Positions 50,245 through 54,523 of a DNA stretch of 54,523 bases are shown piece after piece. This DNA comes from Photobacterium sp. Ph5 (lineage in GTDB: Bacteria > Pseudomonadota > Gammaproteobacteria > Enterobacterales > Vibrionaceae): the NCBI RefSeq assembly GCF_022129445.1, contig NZ_JADQAQ010000031.1:1-54523 (forward strand). The letters run 5' to 3'. Position 1 is the first letter of the stretch, and every line of letters begins with the position of its first letter. Made by a program: the position numbers and the translations under genes. The notes beneath the pieces are model-generated. The model worked only from the letters and a program-made list of their open reading frames with translations, did not search any database and was not told where the DNA came from.

Positions 50245-50274
50245 AAAAAACGCGCTTAATGAGCGCGTTTTTTT
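50245..50274. terminator. Bidirectional terminator between purD and the DUF1481 gene
   Basis: CGCGCT and AGCGCG pair across TAATG with six or seven A before and T after. The DUF1481 gene stop codon lies in its flank at 50273. Confidence 0.85.
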
Positions 50275-50959
50275 ATTGCTTCGTATCAATCAATGTCGGT
50301 GCTTGTAGACAAGTCTCACTCACCACACCCGATAACAACTTATTAATTCTTAACTTACCGTTTTTCTGCTCGCCAATTGCCGCCCAATATCCCGATGGGG
50401 CAAATACGGATAAGACATTAGGATCATCAATAGCGATCGGTTGTTGAGTTTGACAAGAGAGCAGCTGTTGTTGCTGTCTATAACCTTGCTCAAAATACTG
50501 TTTTGATTTTTTTAGTCGTTCAACTCGATGGACTAAATATTCACTGTACTGTTTGAGCTCTGCTATCTCATTTATCGTCAACGGTAAAATATGACCATTT
50601 TCTTTGTAGCGTTGATAAACCGCTAGCCCTTGACTATCAAAACGAAGCTGTAATTCAAAAGGAACTTGCTGACCATCAATTAACCGTACCCCCTGTTGCA
50701 ACAGCGTCTTAAGCTTACCTGACTGCCACAGGTAATCACTTTGATAATCACCTTGCTTGATACTATAAACACGCTCTCCTAGCCGCTCTGGAGCACTCTG
50801 CTGGGATAAATACCAATAGATATGTGTGCCATCTGATTTTTGCTCAGCAACATTCACCATCGTGATTGGTAATGTCATGTTATCAGCAAGGTTTCCTGCA
50901 ACACATCCAGAAAGGAGGAAAGGAAGAAGAAAAGAAAAGAGAAATGAAATTTTAGACAT
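50273..50959 (-). CDS. yjaH: DUF1481 lipoprotein, YjaH family
   Basis: A 228-residue protein of unknown function with a lipoprotein signal (MSKISFLFSFLLPFLLSGC, acylated Cys19). The mature part is beta-rich up to about 130 (HIYWYLSQQSAPERLGERVYSI), then a helical region with KQYSEYLVHRVERLKKSKQYFEQGY, and a C-terminal pair of cysteines. Position beside hupA matches E. coli yjaH. The ATG lies in the T-run of the preceding hairpin, and no ribosome-binding site is evident. Confidence 0.85.
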   Translation of the reverse strand: MSKISFLFSFLLPFLLSGCVAGNLADNMTLPITMVNVAEQKSDGTHIYWYLSQQSAPERLGERVYSIKQGDYQSDYLWQSGKLKTLLQQGVRLIDGQQVPFELQLRFDSQGLAVYQRYKENGHILPLTINEIAELKQYSEYLVHRVERLKKSKQYFEQGYRQQQQLLSCQTQQPIAIDDPNVLSVFAPSGYWAAIGEQKNGKLRINKLLSGVVSETCLQAPTLIDTKQ

Positions 50960-50994
50960 AAAAAAACGCCAGACGAATAATTCATTCTGGCGGT
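50960..50994 (-). terminator. Terminator of hupA overlapping the next start
   Basis: On the minus strand CGCCAGA and TCTGGCG pair across 12 bases, followed by TTTTTTT and directly by the ATG of the DUF1481 gene. Confidence 0.8.
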
Positions 50995-51001
50995 ATCACA
51001 A

Positions 51002-51274
51002 TTACTTCAATGCATCTTTTAGTGCTTTACCAGCAACAAACGCAGGAACGTTAGCTGCAGCAATTTGAATTTCAGCACCAGTTTGTGGGTTACGGCCAGT
51101 GCGAGCTGCACGATGATTTACTTTAAATGTACCAAAGCCAATTAGTTGAACCTGGTCACCGTCTTTTAGCGCATCAGTAATGCCGTCAAGAGTAGATTCC
51201 AAAGCTGCTTTTGCTTGTGCTTTAGATAGATCCGCCTTTTCTGCGATCAGGTCAATCAGTTGGGTCTTGTTCAT
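51002..51274 (-). CDS. hupA: DNA-binding protein HU-alpha
   Basis: A 90-residue nucleoid protein that bends DNA without sequence specificity. [26 protein letters not shown] is the helical dimer base. [26 protein letters not shown] is the DNA-binding beta arm with the conserved RNP motif. It is nearer HupA than HupB by sequence and by neighbourhood (purHD, yjaH). Confidence 0.96.
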   Translation of the reverse strand: MNKTQLIDLIAEKADLSKAQAKAALESTLDGITDALKDGDQVQLIGFGTFKVNHRAARTGRNPQTGAEIQIAAANVPAFVAGKALKDALK

Positions 51275-51501
51275 TAGGTTTCCCTTCTAAGGTTTTTTCG
51301 TAAGACGGGACAACTCTAATTCAAAAGAAGCCCGTGTGGCAAAGGTTTGTCTGCTTTATTCGACTCAGATGCGGACTCTTTAACCACAATCTGAGCGCAA
51401 GTTCACAAAATGTTACTAAATACCGCATGAAAATAGTTGTATTTATTCTGTCCAGCCCCGATTAATATAGCGGATATTCGCTAATTTACTGATAGGTTGA
51501 C

Positions 51502-52560
51502 ATGGTACTCCTTACGATTTACATCTCCGTTGCGATTGGTGTTTCGTTTATTTGTTCTGTATTAGAAGCGGTGTTACTTAGTATTTCACCAAGTTATATC
51601 GCCACATTACGCCAGCAAAACCACCCTGCAGCGGCAAAACTCACCGCGCTCAAAGATAATATTGATCGGCCTCTTGCCTCGATCTTGACCCTAAACACCA
51701 TCGCTCACACTATCGGTGCGGCAACCGCTGGTGCACAGGCGACTATCGTATTTGGTAGCGAGTGGCTGGGTGTTTTCTCAGGCGTATTAACAATAGGTAT
51801 TTTATTACTGTCTGAAATTGTGCCAAAAACCATTGGTGCCACATACTGGCGTCAACTAGCACCATTCTCAGCGAGTATGCTGCGTTGGATGGTATTGCTA
51901 CTGATCCCTCTAGTATGGGTATCAGAACAAATTACGCGTCGCTTATCACGCGGTCATGAGCAACCAAAATTACGTGATGAAATCTCAGCAATGGCATTGC
52001 TAGCACACGAAACGGGTGAGTTAGGTGAAGGCGAGTCAAAAATTCTAACCAACTTACTGCAATTCCGTGATGTAAGCGTAACGAAAATTATGACGCCACG
52101 CCCGGTACTATTCCGTGTTAATGCTGAGCAAACCATTAATGAATTCTTGTCTCAGCATAAAAATAGCCCGTTCTCTCGCCCATTGGTATATAGCGATCAG
52201 AGTGACAATATTGTCGGTTTCGTTCACCGCCTAGAGCTATTTGCAGAAAGCCAAGCAGGAAAAGGGGGTCAAGAGCTCGGTGTATTAATGCGCCCACTGC
52301 CCGTTATTATGAATAACGTTAGCGTACCTAAGGCTTTTGAACGCTTAATGCAAGAACGTTCACAGCTTATCTTAATCGTTGACGAATACGGCACTGTACA
52401 AGGCCTTGTGACGCTAGAAGACATCTTCGAAAGCCTTGTTGGTGAAGAGATTGTCGATGAAGCCGATAAAAATACCGACATGCAGCAACTGGCTTTCCAA
52501 CGTTGGGAAAAGTGGAAGAAAAAGCATGGCGTAATTCAAAATAATGATGAAGAAAAATAA
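51502..52560 (+). CDS. CNNM/CBS-domain membrane protein (CorB/CorC-like)
   Basis: A 352-residue inner-membrane protein. The DUF21/CNNM domain (1-about 170, four helices) begins VLLTIYISVAIGVSFICSVLEAVLLSISPSYI and contains LTLNTIAHTIGAATAGA. A pair of CBS domains (about 195-315) includes VTKIMTPRPVLFRV and ILIVDEYGTVQGLVTLEDIFESLVGEEIVDE. There is no C-terminal CorC_HlyC domain. Relatives are linked to Mg2+/Co2+ transport and in some cases called hemolysin-like; toxin activity is not implied. GATAGGTTGAC precedes the ATG. Confidence 0.9.
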   Translation: MVLLTIYISVAIGVSFICSVLEAVLLSISPSYIATLRQQNHPAAAKLTALKDNIDRPLASILTLNTIAHTIGAATAGAQATIVFGSEWLGVFSGVLTIGILLLSEIVPKTIGATYWRQLAPFSASMLRWMVLLLIPLVWVSEQITRRLSRGHEQPKLRDEISAMALLAHETGELGEGESKILTNLLQFRDVSVTKIMTPRPVLFRVNAEQTINEFLSQHKNSPFSRPLVYSDQSDNIVGFVHRLELFAESQAGKGGQELGVLMRPLPVIMNNVSVPKAFERLMQERSQLILIVDEYGTVQGLVTLEDIFESLVGEEIVDEADKNTDMQQLAFQRWEKWKKKHGVIQNNDEEK

Positions 52561-52572
52561 TCCTCTATCATG

Positions 52573-52600
52573 AAAAAAGGGACCTTTCGGTCCCTTTTTT
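52573..52600. terminator. Bidirectional terminator between the CNNM gene and brnQ
   Basis: AAAAAAGGGACC and GGTCCCTTTTTT pair across TTTC; serves both converging genes. Confidence 0.9.
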
Positions 52601-52626
52601 ATTATCTCTTTAACCCACTCAGTACA

Positions 52627-53934
52627 TTAGTATTCTTTAGTCAGTACTTGGCGTTTTACTGTCAAACGCTGCGCAATTAATCCGATAACCAAAGTGATTA
52701 CCGTAGGTAAAATCCAACCTGCGTAATAGTGATATAACGGTAGGTTAGCCTCTAGTACCTTATCCATCTGTGCTGGCATAGCTTCAAGAATATGCGTTGC
52801 ATCAATACAGCCAAAAATCATCGCAACGGCTAAGGTTGCCAGTACCATCTTTTGTGATAATTGATGGCGTAACGGTGCAATAATCAGTAATGAAATCGCA
52901 ATAGGGTGTAACGCAACAACCACAGGTAATGTCACTTTCAACAATTGCGATAAGCCAACGTTAGCAATAATGCCTGATAGCACCATGATTATGATGACAC
53001 TTTTACGATAAGTCACAGGAGTAAACGTACGGCTATAAAACTCACTACCCGCAGTTGTCACCCCAATCGCCGTTGTTAAGCACGCCAATACTAATACCGC
53101 ACCTAATAACAAAGTACCAAACACACCAAAATGGTAATTGGTAAAAGCGGTTAAGATCTCGCCACCATTAGTGAAGTTTAATCCCAGCCCTTCACTTGTT
53201 ACGCCAATATAAGCAAGAGACAAATACACCAATGCCATTGCGCTTGAATACATTAATGCGGCGATAAAAGTATATTTAGCGATAGCTTTCGGCTCCTTCA
53301 CCCCCATGCCTTCAATAGCACGGAAGATAACCCAGCCAAAACCAATCGATCCTAACGCATCCATCGTCATGTAACCTTGGGTTAAGCCTTCAGCCATCGC
53401 ACCATTAACATAAGCGCCTGTCGCTTCAGTGACATAACCTGATGGATATAAAACAGCGACAACAGCCATCACACCTAAAATCGTAAGTAATATTGGCGTT
53501 AACCACTTACCGAGGGTGTCCACCAACTTACCAGGATATAACGAGAACAAAATAGCAGCGATACAAAATGTTATAGAAAAAGGGATAAGCCCAGCATCAC
53601 CCATAAAAGGAGCAAGGCTAAATTGGTAAGCCACTGTGATCGTACGAGGAATAATAAAAGCGGGGCCAATCACAATAAACAGCATCACCCAAAAGCTAGT
53701 CGCTAAAGGTTTCGGTAATGCTGCGGTTAAGTTATCTGAACCTCTAACCCAAGCCACTATCACCAACGCAATCGCAGGTAAACCAACCCCCGTTAAGAGA
53801 AAGCCCGTCATGCCACTTAAAAAGTTATCTCCAGCTTGATAGCCTAAGTATGGAGGGAAAATTAAATTTCCTGCGCCTAAATACATGGCGAATGTCATAA
53901 AGCCTAATGCGGCAATATTGCGTGCACTTAACAT
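52627..53934 (-). CDS. brnQ: Branched-chain amino acid:cation symporter
   Basis: A 435-residue LIVCS-family transporter with about 12 helices, importing leucine, isoleucine and valine with Na+ or H+. MLSARNIAALGFMTFAMYLGAGNLIFPPYLGYQAG and GFLLTGVGLPAIALVIVAWVRG are characteristic, as is FGWVIFRAIEGMGV. I chose ATG 53934 behind AAGGAA; the frame continues 17 codons upstream. Preceded by a long leader holding a small ORF. Confidence 0.96.
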   Translation of the reverse strand: MLSARNIAALGFMTFAMYLGAGNLIFPPYLGYQAGDNFLSGMTGFLLTGVGLPAIALVIVAWVRGSDNLTAALPKPLATSFWVMLFIVIGPAFIIPRTITVAYQFSLAPFMGDAGLIPFSITFCIAAILFSLYPGKLVDTLGKWLTPILLTILGVMAVVAVLYPSGYVTEATGAYVNGAMAEGLTQGYMTMDALGSIGFGWVIFRAIEGMGVKEPKAIAKYTFIAALMYSSAMALVYLSLAYIGVTSEGLGLNFTNGGEILTAFTNYHFGVFGTLLLGAVLVLACLTTAIGVTTAGSEFYSRTFTPVTYRKSVIIIMVLSGIIANVGLSQLLKVTLPVVVALHPIAISLLIIAPLRHQLSQKMVLATLAVAMIFGCIDATHILEAMPAQMDKVLEANLPLYHYYAGWILPTVITLVIGLIAQRLTVKRQVLTKEY

Positions 53935-53997
53935 AGTATTCCTTTTATTGTGACTTTCAGCTTGGAGAAAGCGAGATGGGGACATATTTCAAGGAAC

Positions 53998-54023
53998 CTA
54001 TCAGCTTCTTCGCAAGCTGACAG
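53998..54023 (-). promoter_or_regulatory. Hairpin in the brnQ leader
   Basis: On the minus strand CTGTCAGCTT and AAGCTGATAG pair over 10 positions (one G-T wobble) with a six-base loop. A further CAGCTT lies upstream (54043-54038) and a further AAGCTG downstream (53963-53958), so alternative pairings are possible. Confidence 0.55.
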
Positions 54024-54049
54024 TAATGTTTAGGTATAAGCTGCCAGCT

Positions 54050-54172
54050 CTAAATACGTTTTAGAGAGAGCATGAGAAGTTGGCGTATATTACCGTCACA
54101 CATCGCATATTGCGCAGTAATTTTACGGCCACAAAAACAGGTAGCGAATGTCATTGCTGTGACTGTATGCAT
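54050..54172 (-). CDS. Possible 40-residue leader ORF upstream of brnQ
   Basis: The minus strand has GGGGAGG four bases before ATG 54172, the strongest ribosome-binding site in this region, opening a 40-codon ORF. The product has three clustered cysteines in CFCGRK...MCDGN and ends in RQLLMLSLKRI, with four Leu in seven codons just before the stop (TAG at 54052-54050). It could be a leader peptide controlling brnQ, or a tiny Cys-rich protein. I do not recognise it as a known family. The gap to brnQ is 115 bases. Confidence 0.45.
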   Translation of the reverse strand: MHTVTAMTFATCFCGRKITAQYAMCDGNIRQLLMLSLKRI

Positions 54173-54183
54173 TGTACCTCCCC

Positions 54184-54523
54184 ATAAAAAATCATTATTA
54201 CCATAAGCAATGTGCTTTGGTGTTGTGATGTTATAAACGGCGAAGGGATCGAATTACAATAGCCAAAATAAAATAAGTGGAATGGTGCAAAGTTAAACCA
54301 GTAAGTAGTGGCATTAACTGGATACAAAACCAAAAACCAGAATTAAAAACTTCACCAAACCCAAACATACTGAAACAAAAACAATACAATCGATGAAATA
54401 ACGGTCTTTTCTACGAAATTTTGCTTATATAACGAAATATTTTTATGCTGAAAAACGCACTTTCACCCGATACAAAAATGTATGGTCCGCCCCGTTATTG
54501 CAACTACAATATTAGTAATAACG
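54184..54523. other. AT-rich region upstream of the brnQ leader
   Basis: No supported gene; a 60-codon minus frame at 54151-54333 overlaps the leader ORF in another phase and lacks a ribosome site. It presumably carries the brnQ promoter. TAATAAT near 54198 is a weak -10 candidate. Confidence 0.4.

Noticed and set aside
51502..52560. Hemolysin toxin
   Set aside because: The CNNM plus CBS architecture is a membrane ion-transport-related family; the old hemolysin label does not indicate toxin function.

Overview
The window looks like a core chromosomal segment from a gammaproteobacterium of the family Vibrionaceae, most likely a Photobacterium or close relative. This is inferred from protein similarity recalled from memory and from gene order; no search was run. 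Base composition is moderately AT-rich, genes are densely packed, and most end in clear intrinsic terminators. I see no prophage, insertion sequence, CRISPR array or rRNA operon. A partial initiator tRNA lies at the left edge.

Layout. (1) 1-5.2 kb: tRNA-fMet (partial), orn, rsgA, psd, a secreted alpha carbonic anhydrase and epmA. (2) 5.5-10.9 kb: the fumarate reductase operon frdABCD behind a perfect-half-site CRP box, then efp and the divergent epmB. With epmA this puts the whole EF-P beta-lysylation pathway around the frd operon. (3) 11-13.9 kb: rimK, an unrecognised acidic protein, and long AT-rich non-coding stretches sharing a recurring GTACAGCTTTT motif. (4) 13.9-22.2 kb: groES-groEL, a MATE exporter, fxsA, aspA, dcuA and a shortened DsbD-like thioredoxin protein. 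frd, aspA and dcuA together form the aspartate-to-fumarate-to-succinate anaerobic respiration module. (5) 22.3-32.4 kb: an acetate-switch block made of a CrbR-type response regulator, a two-subunit Na+/solute symporter, a CrbS-type transporter-kinase hybrid, an HcaT-like permease and acs. (6) 32.8-39.7 kb: aroQ-accB-accC, yhdT-panF, prmA, dusB-fis, the same order as in enterobacteria. (7) 39.7-46.5 kb: a chemoreceptor, a malY-malX/malI island with three MalI-type operators, ppnP and a small lipoprotein. (8) 46.5-51.3 kb: zntR, purH-purD with a PurR box and a hairpin leader, a DUF1481 lipoprotein and a HU subunit. (9) 51.5-54.5 kb: a CNNM/CBS membrane protein and brnQ, the latter preceded by an unlisted 40-codon ORF with a strong ribosome-binding site and competing hairpins.

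Most genes are ordinary housekeeping genes. The places that deserve a second look are regulatory or reduced features: the brnQ leader ORF, the purH leader hairpin, the terminator-like hairpin just before frdA, the shortened DsbD, the clustered GTACAGCTTTT motifs with a large inverted repeat near rimK, and the orphan acidic gene at 12.6 kb. I found no convincing multi-gene system that is wholly new.
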